Below are positions 23,488 through 35,369 of a DNA stretch of 64,000 nt, piece by piece. The translations under genes and the position numbers were made by a program. Numbering within the stretch: the first letter of the stretch is position 1; the number at the start of each line of letters is the position of its first letter. Under the pieces are notes generated by a model. It was not told the origin of the DNA, searched no databases, and was given only the letters and a program-made list of their open reading frames with translations. The stretch lies in the NCBI RefSeq assembly GCF_947623445.1, contig NC_135245.1:1681501-1745500 (forward strand), read 5' to 3'. Origin of the DNA: Clavelina lepadiformis. Lineage: Eukaryota; Chordata; Ascidiacea; Aplousobranchia; Clavelinidae.

Positions 23488-24542
23488 GATGAAAATGTAG
23501 CTAGCGTAGTCTAGATGAAAATCAAGCTAGCGTAGTCTAGATGAAAATCAAGCTAGCGTAGTCTAGATGAAAATCTAGCTAGGTTAGTCTAGATGAAAAT
23601 CAATCTAGCGTAGTCTAGATGAAAATCAAGCTAGCGTAGTCTAGATGAAAATCAAGCTAGCGTAGTCTAGATGAAAATCTAGCTAGCGTAGTCTAGATGA
23701 AGATCAAGCTAGGGTAGTCTAGATGAACATCAAGCTAGCGTAGTCTAGATGAAAATCAAACTAGCGTAGTCTAGATGAAAATCAAGCTAGCGTAGTCTAG
23801 ATGAAAATCAAGCTAGCGTAGTCTAGATGAAAATCAAGCTAGCGTAGTCTAGATGAAAATCTAGCTAGGGTAGTCTAGATGAAAATCAAGCTAGCGTAGT
23901 CTAGATGAAAATCAAGCTAGCGTAGTCTAGATGAAAATCAAGCTAGCGTAGTCTAGATGAAAATCAAGCTAGCGTAGTCTAGATGAAAATCAAGCTAGCG
24001 TAGTCTAGATGAAAATCTAGCTAGCGTAGTCTAGATGAAAATCAAGCTAGCGTAGTCTAGATGAAAATCAAGCTAGCGTAGTCTAGATGAAAATCAAGCT
24101 AGCGTAATCTAGATGAAAATCAAGCTAGCGTAGTCTAGATGAAGATCAAGCTAGCGTAGTCTAGATGAAGATCAAGCTAGCGTAGTCTAGATGAAAATCT
24201 AGCTAGCGTAGTCTAGATGAAAATCTAGCAAGCGTAGTCTAGATGAAAATCAAGCTAGCGTAGTCTAGATGAAAATCAAGCTAGCGTAGTCTAGATGAAA
24301 ATCAAGCTAGGGTAGTCTAGATGAAAATCAAGCTAGCGTAGTCTAGATGAAAATCAAACTAGCGTAGTCTAGATGAAAATCAAGCTAGCGTAGTCTAGAT
24401 GAAGATCAAGCTAGCGTAGTCTAGATGAAAATTAAGCAAGTGTAGTCTAAATGAAAATCTAGCAAGCGTAGTCTAAATGAAAATCAAGCTAGCGTAGTCT
24501 AGATGAAAATCAAGCTAGCGTAGTCTAGATGAAAATCAAGCT
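23488..24542. repeat. 26-bp minisatellite, about 40 copies
   Basis: A head-to-tail array of the 26-mer unit made of GTCTAGATGAAAATCAAG followed by CTAGCGTA, close to 1055 bp or 40.5 units. Most units differ by one or two bases (CAAG/CTAG, GCG/GGG, GAAAAT/GAAGAT). No unit is lost to an indel, so the period is kept throughout. Each unit contains several CTAG words (TCTAGA, GCTAGC). Units are contiguous with no unique spacers. Confidence 0.97.
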
Positions 24543-25363
24543 GATTTCGAGACCTAGCTACGCCTACGTCTCCGTAGTGTATTAACTATAAGCTAGTTTC
24601 AACTAAATTTTAAGTACTAAAGTAAACTTCTGTTATTTGCTTAAGGGGTCATGTCCCAATTCAAAGAGATAGGCTTTTCAATGCAAAGTACATTAAATCA
24701 AGAAGCTACCAACGCAAAACTACATCATAAACCTACCCTGAATTTTGGCTTGCAACAAGACCTAGGTTATGTCTGTCTACAGTCTTAATTTGGACAAAAT
24801 CCATGTACTCAGTTTTCTATAACAATTGCCTAAACTTTACAACAAGTTTTTAGCTTAACATTTTATGACAAATACTCCAAAAAAACAAAAATTCAAACCC
24901 ACACAAAATTTACAACTTAGCCTAGACCTGGAACCAGCTGTCGTCAAAGCAACGACGAAATACTCCACATCGACGTCACATGCGCATTGGACCAGAAAAT
25001 TTTTGGATTTAGGGCAGAAGTGCACAATCAAATGACGTCACAATTTGAGTAGCTGGGTTCTAGTATACAAATCATTAGAGTTGTTGTTTGTTCACTTTTC
25101 CACTAGGCTGGAACAGAATTTTTTTTTGCTATTTTTGGCTTGAAATAAACCACTTCAACTTCTAAGTTCCTGAATCTTAAAGTTGGACAATCACATATTT
25201 AGATGAAATCGTCACTGCGTATGATACAACCTGGTGGAAGTTAGAGTTATATACTGGACATCAGGCAGCGCATAATATTCCTGGATAGCTGGATGGGTGG
25301 AATAAAGTGTAATTTAGCAGAATAAACCGCCCTACTTTTGCAGCAAGTTACGTTTTCACTTTC
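24543..25363. promoter_or_regulatory. Upstream region of the ankyrin/death-domain gene
   Basis: No gene lies here. It contains a copy of a 46-bp dispersed repeat at 25020-25065 with a perfect CRE-type palindrome TGACGTCA (25033-25040), about 330 bases upstream of the start codon. A second copy in the opposite orientation lies near 34.5 kb. Promoter function is inferred from position only. Confidence 0.4.
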
Positions 25364-28300
25364 ATGATGGGTGGTAGCAGTAGTAAAGGGCAAGAAAAAT
25401 ATCGTTGTGTTCAGCTGCACAATGCCATTGTTGGTAAGTTGTCTTCAGTATGGACAAATTAAAGAACTAGAGTAAGTGCTATCAGCTCTGATAATTGCAT
25501 GTTGATTGTCAAAATTTAACCATTCAATGCTGTTATGTCATCGATCGTCGTCATTGTAGGTGGAAATGAGACTGCTGCAAGAGAGTTGCTAATATGTGGC
25601 GCTGTCAGCCCCAACAACAAATTGTTTACGCACAGCAGGAAACTGGTACTTCCCCTGTTCACAGCAGTGGAAAACAACTGTCTATCCTTGGTAGAAGTTC
25701 TACTGCAATACGATGCCAGTACATCAACTTTCAACCGAGAAGGTGATGTGAAGTGAGAACCCTGGGCCCATCTTTGAATCCCTTCTAATATATAAGCTAT
25801 ACTTTAAGGCCTTACCCCATTACATCTGGCTGTTTCTCAAAACCTCCTTGATGTTGCGGAGACTTTGATACGACATCAAGCTGATCCTTCGTCTGTAAAT
25901 GCTCAGGGAGACACAGCCCTGCACGTAGCAGCCACCTACGGACTTGTAAATATGGCTCTGCTATTGTTAAGGTTGGGCAAATGTTAATCAAATAGTACTT
26001 GGTTTGCACTTTTTATTTGAAAAGTTCTTTAATAGTTCTGTGTTTCCAAACAGATAGTTGCTTAGGGGATCTTCTCTTTGCATCGTAATTTATTTTAGAT
26101 CGGGAGCTTCTGTAAACAGCGCAGGAAAATTGCAGCGTACACCTCTCCATTCGGCTTGCGCCATACCAGGCAATTTGAACATGATCACGACTCTGTTAAA
26201 TAACGGGGCTGATCCTGATGCCTTGGATGAAGAGCATCGAGCTCCTCTGCTCTATCTTGGCCAACTTGGCAACATGCAAGTGAGCAAACAGCTACAAAAA
26301 AATCTGTTTACTGTGATATTATTTTTGTGAATGGATCAAGCTCTTGAGGTTTTTGATGCGTATATAAATTGTTGTGTGATATGTGTGAGTTTTGACCTTT
26401 ACTGAAGGAGGATAATGTTTAATATTGTGCAGGGAATAGATTGCCTAATTCAGGCTGGTGCCCAAAAGAACACTTGCGATCTTCACAGAAAAACTGCTTT
26501 ACATGTAACTGTTGAAAATGAAGAGGTTGCTGCAACCAGGTCTCTCATAAGACATCAGTAAGTTTTCAAACTTTTTGCCGTATTTTATAACTTTATTTTC
26601 GCTGTAAAAACTTTAAGGGAAAAAATAGTTTTCTTAAATTTCCTGTGTCATTTACCCTTTAGATGTGACATTAATTGGCAAGACAGTAACGGCCAAACAC
26701 CTCTTCATAAGGCCGTGGAGAAAGAATATTGTGAACTTGTCACTATCTTACTGCAAAATGGAGCTGATGCAAACTTACCAAACTCATCCGGTGTCTTACC
26801 GCTTCGTACTGCTGTTTGGAAGAAGAACGTTGATATTACACAGGTTAGCTTTTAATGGTAATTACTTTTCCCAGATTGCAATTTGTAGTAGTATTATAAC
26901 ATAGATTATAAGTTCTGCAAATGTTCCCATTGTCATACGCTGGTCTTTGTCTGACATCCTCACCTCATGTGTATTCGATATGTGATATATCCTTAAGACT
27001 ATATGGTATGATGTGATTTGGAATCATATTAGTTGATAAAAAGTGTATCGATTGTTGTAGAAACTGCTTTTGAATGGTGGGGCAGAAGTCAATGCTTGCG
27101 ATAAAACAGGGATAACACCATTACACGTGGCTTGCCTATATGCGCTTAAAAATAACGAAAATGACAAGACCCTGGTTGAACTTCTCCTAAATAGCGGCGC
27201 TGATGTGAATATACGATGCACCAAACATGGTCGTTCTCCACTGCACAATGCTGTGGAGGCTAAGAATGATGAGGTTGGTGTTGTGTACAACTTGATCATG
27301 GATAGCTGGTGCTAATACAACGAAATTGGTGTGATTATAAATCTACAATACTTGTGAACTTGTGTGGTGAACGGGGTTTATCAATAGTGTGCTTGTATAT
27401 ATACTAAGAAAGATTAGGGTTGTATTTGTCATCAATTCCAAAAACAGCAGGCTTGCTCTTTATACAGACAGTTATGCTTCTCATTCGAGGTGGGGCTGAT
27501 ACTTCTATGGTAGATTCAAAGGGTAGGACTCCACAATCGTTATCAACAGATTCAAATATTACTGCATTGTTATCTGACAACTCACTTTATCACATCGGTA
27601 AGTATTGAAAGCATCAAGTGAACTGGAGAAATAGTTTCGAGCATTTGACACAATAATCTTGTTTTAGGATAATCATTTTGATATTATAATTTTGTTATTT
27701 CAGGATTTGTTCTGTTTCTGTGCGTTCTAAACCAGCTAAAAAGTAAAGAAAAACACTAATTTTGACAACTCTTTTTGAATTTTGCAGGAAATTTCAGCAA
27801 CGGATTAAATCGTACTCCAACAACTGGAAGGATTGACTTGTCAACCAATCACACGACACCTGCTCGGCCCACTAACCTTTACACCCCCCCAACATCACGA
27901 TCAAATCAACAAGGTCGCTTAATTGACGGAATCAATCACGCCCCACCTATTCCACCCCGAGATGGCTCCTTCAATCACTCGGCAGGTTTGCAATGTTACA
28001 TATTTGCTGAATGGTTAGAAATAATTTGTTACTATACCTTTATAAAACTACATATTCCACCCTATTTAATCAGTTTCCATGTGTTGCAACAAGGTCAGAA
28101 TTTCGCTGTGTTTCAATGTCACCACTATTTGTGTATATTTGCATAGATCTGTTAGGACCAGTGGCAAGTTCCTCAATGAACGTTGTGCGCCATAACTTTG
28201 TGTGGTCTTCACTTAAAGATGGAGGAAACTCATCTTCAAACTCAAATCAAACTGTTAACAATAAGTTGGTTTACGTTTCTGCTAACCAATCACAGATGTG

Positions 28301-31300
28301 CAGCAAACAACCTTGCTTTAGCTGATAGAAACAGTAGCCGCACAAATGCCTTTTATAATGTTCTTGTATCTTGCAGAACTATAGACCTACCTTGCCCTTC
28401 TAAATTGTTGTCTTTTCCCACCACATTTGGTGCTGGCAAAAACAGCCCGCAGATATTATGCTACAGCATATCTAAATCTGCCCAGCTAATCGACACAAAA
28501 GTGGGCTGTCTGCTTACTGTTGAATATGCCTCTGTCTTGTCCAATATTCTCTTGTATGTGGAGGTAATGATGCGTAACCCTCTATCGGTGTTATTTAAAT
28601 TGCAACAATATTGCTGTTTCAAGCTATATATACTGCAGCTCAGTTGGGTAAATTTTTATCACATACTTATTTGTACAACGCATTACAACTAATTTTGAAA
28701 GTTGCGATTTATTTATTTCAACCCGATGCTAAATACAAAACTATGGTGTTTTGTAAATGTGTTAAGTTTTTTGTTTTATCAGGCACTCAACTACTCCCCA
28801 GATATTTTGCCACTTCCTACCTCACATCGACTATGCAGTAACCTCGTGCATTTCTACACACACTACATAACGGGATCAAATCAACAAATCCTATTTAATG
28901 GAGAGGAAGCACGACCAGAAAAGGAAGTTCCCCATTTTGAAAAATCTGTCGTCGTCAAGTTTCCGCTTCGTAAATCGCTCGTTGAGTTGTACGATGAAAC
29001 TGAACAGGATATAAAGATATATGTCAGTTATGATGAGGTGAAACATTTTGCTTTAATTACTATTTTAAGGGTTGGTTGAAATAACCAATTAGAAGATTGA
29101 AGTACCATTCAATCAACACTGTGATATCCGAACCTACTTGCCTTTCCCAGTTGTTGGTAGGAATAAAAGAGGTTCATGAATTTCTGTATGAAAAAATGAG
29201 GGCATAGTGGTCAGGGTCATAAAACTTCGTTTATTTCCAATCATTAAGTCTTCAATTTGCCGTGAAAGGGCTTCACTTGGGAGGAGGCTGGGAGCCAACT
29301 GGAGAAGATTTACATGGACAACAACACATCTGATCCCGACTCGGTTTATTTCGCCACCACTGAGACGGATGAACTAGGATTGTATGCTGTCGTGTTGTGT
29401 TCGAGGCAAGATGTAAAGAATATCAAACCAGGCGATGAAAAGGTCTGCTGCCTGTTCAACTTGTGCACCATAGTGCTTGAACTCATGTTTTCGCTCGAGT
29501 TTGTTAGGCTAAATTTGTAGCGGCATGTATAGAATTAGGCATGCATGTGTGACAGATCACGTCGTCTGTTGATCCTTCCATCAACGCATCTGTTGATCTC
29601 TCCCAATATGAGAAGTGCACCGTTGAATTAGTTGCGGAAAATGTTGTTCAAGACACGTTGCACAAATTGCAAGCTGACGGTGTGTAGAGGAAAAAGAGTA
29701 TACTTTAATCATGTCCGATACTGCATATAGTTACAATACCACCAATGTCCTACATATTACATTGTATTGTAGATTTCCCGTATGTTGTCTCATGCAGTCG
29801 CCTGGTTAGTATTTCGTTCAAAAGTCGTGATGACTCCTTGCAAGCCAAACAACTTGTCACAATACATGTGCCTTGTACACTTCCTGCTAACACAAACCAC
29901 GGGGAGCTCTCCTATCGGGTCCTGAAGGTACCAAGTGTGAATTATGCTGACTGACTAACTCAAGTCTACCAGTTGCAGTTATTGAATGCAGACATGAACA
30001 CCAGCAGCCTTGTGTTTATGTTATTGTGGTTTTATCTGCTGCAGAAATGCGAAGAGTTGAATGCAACCGGTTGGTGGAGTGGCAATGAGCAGGAATGGAG
30101 TGATGTAACCGAAAAGGAATGCCAGCATCTTCAAACATCCTCGAAAGGACGAAGACTGCTTGGTGCTAATCAAAGGTTTGAGTTTAGATTAGACTCAAAC
30201 TTAACCAGAATGATACATTTGTGACGTAATCTTTGATGTTTTAGTGCCTCTCCTCAGCACATCAGCTTCACGATAATCTTGAATTCATCGTCTCGAAGCT
30301 CTTTGCTCATTGTTGCGGTGCGCACATTTTCTTCCAGTCTCTCAAACCATCTCGCCTTACTCCCGAAGGAAATAGATAAACTGCAGACGTCATCAAACAT
30401 TTGGTGAGCTCATGTATTTTTTTATAATATTACTCTAAAATATTTCAATTCAGTTTGGCATTCTGATTACCTTGGTCAGTATGCAACTTTTAAAAAAATT
30501 TTACGAGAATATCTACGTTGCGTTTTTCATAATAAAAAACTGACTTGCGTTGCAGTTTCATGGTTCATCAAAAATCCAACAAGCTCTCTCATATAACCTG
30601 TGATGCAGTTGCTGATACCCAAGCCAAAGGTGTTAGTAAAATGTATGAGATAAGTGGTCTTTATAAAGGCACACTTCCCAGCGTCGCGCAGGTTCATAAA
30701 AACTAAGGAAATATCCTGTAAAAATGAACCATTTCAGAAATCTTATATTAGTTGTTTTTGGTGTTTGTAATGGGTAGAGGGTGCACCGAAATTTTGGAAG
30801 CTTGGCCGAATTGCTGATGAGCATTCTTACATCACAAGTTTTCACTGTTAAAGAATTCTCTGTGAACTGTTAAAGTAAGATTTGTTTTTCAGCTTGTGCA
30901 AGAGAGAGATGTTCTTGTAATTTCCGCAGTGGGTGGGGTTAAAATGGGCATTGGTGAAGGATCCAGAAAGTTTGTTTTTCATTCTTGCTTGCTGCCATTT
31001 TCTGAGCATTTTAACATAAAAGGTAAAAATAGATTTAAATGATTATGTTAAATGGTAACTTATGTTAACTTAATTCTTTCAAGTTGGCCTTGTTCAGATG
31101 TTAATGTACAAAAATGCAGGATGTCTTAGTTTAGTCAAGTTAACTGAAGCAGAATTTTATAAATGCACACTTATAAATGCACACAACCACTGAAGCACAA
31201 TGATTTGTCTTGTTTCTTAAATGAAATGAACTGCGACACTACTTGTAAAATTCATGTTTTTAGTCTTTGCTTTTCATAGTATCATATAAAATTTATCACA

Positions 31301-32666
31301 ACATCTTTTTACTTCCAGGCGCAACCTGTAGCTACAACACAAATGAGGAATATATCGGTTATATTGAAATAACAAAGGATCCTAAATCTGCTGATGATAA
31401 GTTCAAACCCAGATCTGCACTGAACAGTGAAAGCAGTGTTCTTGTAATGGAGAATAACTCAGCAATGGACCGAACTCACTCATCTACAAGCTCTGCACAG
31501 CAATCTTCAAAGAAGTATGGAGTTTACTACAGTATAACAGTACCCAGGCCTATACCAGTGATTCCCAACCTTTCCTACTTTCGGGCCCCAAGCTGCAATA
31601 ATTCTTTTCTCGCAAACCCACAGCTTCAAAGTTGTTACTTAATAGGCTATTTATTAGGAATTAAAATATAACTTGCGCACCCCTGCAACATCCTTGCGGA
31701 TCCCACTGGTCTGTGTTATCTCAAAAAAGTGATTGTTTGGCTTATTGTGTCGTAATAATCGTTGTGTCAGGCTTCTAGCTTCACTTCCTGTTGAACTGCC
31801 GAGGAAAAGCAAACACAAAGTCACAAAACCAAGTCCAAGTGCAGCGCCTGTTGAAAAGGAGCTTCTTAATGACAAGCTACTGCAGCAAATTTGCAAAGAT
31901 TTGGACAAACCTGAGCTTAGGGAACTTGCCTTTCAACTCGATATCAGCAAACAAAAGTAAGTAACCAATTAACACCAAACTTGTTGCTGTAATTAAAGGG
32001 AGTTTATTCAAAATAAAATTTCTAAATTTCGTTCTTGCTTCTATTTCTAGGGTGGACGATTTTTTTTTGCGTTTTCTGGATCGTTCAGACCAAGCCGGTG
32101 TAGCGATGTTGCACGAGTGGTCACGTGAGAAAATTGCACAAAACCATGACCCAGTACCTTTGTTTTGTGATGCACTTCGTTGTATTGGCAGGGAAACCTT
32201 GTCACAAGATGTCGCCCAGCGTTGCAACCCCTTCGTTTTAGAAGGTGAGGCCAAGGAGCAAAGATGGGCAATTGTTTTCTCACTATACGTCATGCGGTTC
32301 TCCGTTTATGTCCTTGTTAACTGACGTTGTGTAAAACTCGGCCATAACTTGCCCTCAATAAAACAAAAGGAATAAAATTGCAATTTTACCAAGCAGAAAT
32401 GCTCAGTATAGCCAGAGTGCTCTTTTTGCTTTGCATTACTCACTCTTCTATTGCCCCTAAAATGGCTGTGTTTCTGTGATTTTCTTATATTTTGACTACA
32501 TTTGTTTTTAGAACTGCGTAATCTCGCCCCACTACCCGTCTTGACGGAAGATGGCAGTGTTGAGCTTCCTCCACAAGCTTCAGAAGCCTCCTCCGATGAA
32601 CCTCCGATCCCAAGCAGAGATCCAATCACTCGGCTACCGACCGGATTATTCAGCATTCCTGAATAG
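25364..32666 (+). CDS. Ankyrin-repeat and death-domain protein
   Basis: Exons: 25364-25433, 25560-25742, 25809-25971, 26099-26279, 26433-26557, 26663-26843, 27061-27273, 27468-27597, 27788-27985, 28147-(unresolved), an exon ending at 28563, 28783-29037, 29269-29442, 29556-29679, 29773-29927, 30045-30175, 30245-30403, 30556-about 30630, 30893-31022, 31319-31514, 31771-31956, 32051-32244 and 32512-32666 (TAG). All other phases agree. Residues about 25-415 are ankyrin repeats (TPLHLAVSQN, TALHVAATYG, TPLHKAVEKE, TPLHVACLYA), followed by a Pro-rich linker (HAPPIPPRDG), a long beta-rich middle that may be ZU5/UPA-like (not established), and a C-terminal death-domain-like helical region (LLQQICKDLDKPELRELAF to DVAQRC). 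Starting at the second ATG (25367), the N terminus MGGSSS fits an N-myristoylation signal. A role as a cytoplasmic or membrane-tethered death-domain adaptor is inferred. An hAT-like MITE sits in the intron after 31514. Confidence 0.85.
31556..31708. mobile_element. Short hAT-like MITE inside an intron
   Basis: A 153-bp insert begins CAGTGATTCCCAACC and ends GGATCCCACTG, matching the terminal type of the element at 20364-20860. Flanking 8-mers (GCCTATAC, GTCTGTGT) match at only four positions and all differences are transitions, as in an old duplication. It lies in the intron between ankyrin/death-gene exons 31319-31514 and 31771-31956. Confidence 0.6.
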
Positions 32667-35369
32667 AAAGTTAAAATCTTTGTTGTTTCAAATCCATTTT
32701 TGAATTGCAAACTTTCACTTCATTTCTTGGTGCCATTGTACAATGAATGTGCTTGGATACCTCTATTGCAAATTTATTTCACTTCGTTTTTGATTAATTA
32801 GCCGAAATGTACTGGTTAGGTTTTACTTTTGACACCATTTTTGCATACAAATTTGTAACGCTGGTACTGTAGTGGTTTGGAAACAACGTAATGCAATTGA
32901 ACACACCCTTCTGTTACTGTGCTTTTCCTTTATCGATTGCTAACGGCACAAGCTGAATTCTAGCTGCTACTTTCTGTCTTTTTTGCTTCGTACACTTGTC
33001 TTAATTTCTTCTTCTCTACCTGCTTTTGCCATATTGTTTGTGTTGTTGCATTTCTTTGCGTATGAAGATACTTTTATGGTATTTTTAGACCCTTTGTTTG
33101 GGTATTATAACTTTTCATCGTGATGTATATTGACTAAACATTCATCATCTTCTTTGTTACACAATTTGCAATTTGATCAGTATTGTGAAGCTGAACGCTG
33201 CAACATTAAAGTTCGTCCTTCTGAGTATTTAAATGTATTTTTAGGTCTAGTAGTTCCTGTCAACTGTTGTGACTGATGGTAAGACTATCGTCTTCTTCAG
33301 AGCAATATAAGTCTGCTGTAATGGTTCATTTAGGGCCCTTTTAGAAACAAAGCTCGTATGACTGAATTACGTTGCCGGTCACGCAGCATGGGTGTATATA
33401 ATTGCCGTGCACTTCCAACTCAATTAATTGGTTTGTGCAAGGTAGAAGATTTTTATCATTTGTACATTACACATAGTACAGATAATATAAGCCTGAACGC
33501 AATCACCTTGAAATTCTTCCCATTCAAACTTCTTTCTTTTAAACATCTTAAGCTGGGTAAAATTTGTAGGAATGGTTTGGTAATCTTTATTCCCGGACTG
33601 AGGAAAGTATTTACACGACTTAAATCCGACGATTTAGAGTTGAATGCTAAGTTTTGAAAGAAGTTATACAATTATATCGAATTTAAAATCAGGACCACCA
33701 ACAACCAATCACATACGAAATAAAAAGTCTCTTAACTTAGAGTTGTCCCAATACAAGAGTTTTTAGCTGTCAAAAAAGGAATCTTCTATAGTTTCTACTA
33801 AAAAATTCCTTTTAAAAAAATGACTTGTTTCAACAACAAACAATAGCAAGGCTTATAAAACCGAAATAATAACAATTAAATCAATAAAAAGGAGTTACTA
33901 CGCAACAAATAATGCTATTGGATGCAATATGGTGTCCACAATTTTTGGCTATTGGTACTACCGCGTGTTCGCGTAACGCTCTTGGGACCTAGCAGTGAGC
34001 ACTGCACCGGTCCGTTAGGTTCCAGCGAACACTGGAGTTAGGTAACGACTGGACGTAATGTTGATCATACGTGTGGTTTCCTGTAGTATTATTGGTAACA
34101 ACGTTAATTTTACTATAAAAGCTGGCAATTTGTCCAAACAAATTGGAGCTACGTCAGTCAAGACCCCAAATATGCTAGCCTAATTTAGCCACGCCGAAGT
34201 CTTTCGATTGACGACACCTTTTACTTTAAAACTTTGTTAGGCCTAAACTTTTACGGTATATAGCGATGACATCAAAGCATGAGACAACGAATAATGGAAA
34301 CTCCTCAAAAACACAGTTATAACCTAGCTGTGGTTAATTGTTGTTTCAGTGGATTGAGTAGAAGATACGAGATACTTTCTTTAACCTAATACTCCATAAA
34401 CAGAGAGTGTTGTGCATGCTGCACAGTAATGTATAGAGGTCTACAAGTGCACAACTAGCCTACAGGGTGCCTTTGTTTACTAGATCCCAGCTACTCAAAT
34501 TTTGACGTCATTTGGTTGTGCATTTCTATACTAGACCTGATTTGTCGACGTGCGCGCCAAATTTTGTGTGTCTGCATCATTGCACCATTTCTCATCAAAA
34601 ACTGCCATTCTTTACAGTGTAGATTTTATGTATGTACATGATGCATAGGTCTACACATATCATGTAGTTTTCTGTACATGTTTATAGCCCAGTTCTGTCT
34701 GTCTTCCTGCACAGTCAAATTCATGAATTTTTACTCCTTTGGCCAACTGTAGTCGCCAATATTGTTGTGCAAATTTTTTTCATGCAAAAATGCCTCTTCA
34801 AACTAAACAAATAAAACTTTAATTAACCTATTAGCCTATGTAATTAAAACTTCTGATCCCTGACAGGAAAGTATGGCAGTTTTCGATGAGAAATTGTGCG
34901 TGCAAAGATTCAAATTTTGGTTTGATGACGTTCACTGAAGGCTCTTTGCTTATTTATTGTAAATCAGTGTGAAGATAAAAAGTTTGGCGTGTACGTTGAC
35001 AAACTTCGTGCGTGAATGTGCCACACTTTCCACTATTACTCTGATGTAGATCCTTTTGTCTAGCATTATGCTAACATTATTTTGCTGTTTTTTATACCAA
35101 TTTTGGAATTTGTATGTACTTGAAATATTGTTTTAAGTATACTTACGCATTATATAAATAAACAATCATAGCAAAAGTTTAAAAAAGATAATTCGTAATT
35201 TCTCTCTTTTCATAAAGCAGCTTGTCTGCTTGTGCTGATTTATGGCTGTAAGATCTGCATTATAAATTTTTTTTATATCTGAAATAGGAATAAGTTGATG
35301 TTGAACTGAATCCATAGCAATATGTAACTTGCATAGAGTAGTTTGGTTTGTTATAATGTCACCCTCAAG
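32667..35369. other. Intergenic between the ankyrin/death and NPAS-type genes
   Basis: Holds the 3' UTR of the upstream gene (possible AATAAA near 33.72 kb) and the promoter region of the downstream gene. A 46-bp dispersed repeat with palindrome TGACGTCA lies at 34478-34523, inverted relative to the copy at 25.02 kb. A second dispersed word (GGACTGAGGAAAGT, about 33.6 kb) recurs near 51.48 kb. No further gene was seen. Confidence 0.45.

Noticed and set aside
23488..24542. CRISPR-like look of the regular repeat
   Set aside because: Units are contiguous with no unique spacers and the genome is animal, so it is a minisatellite.
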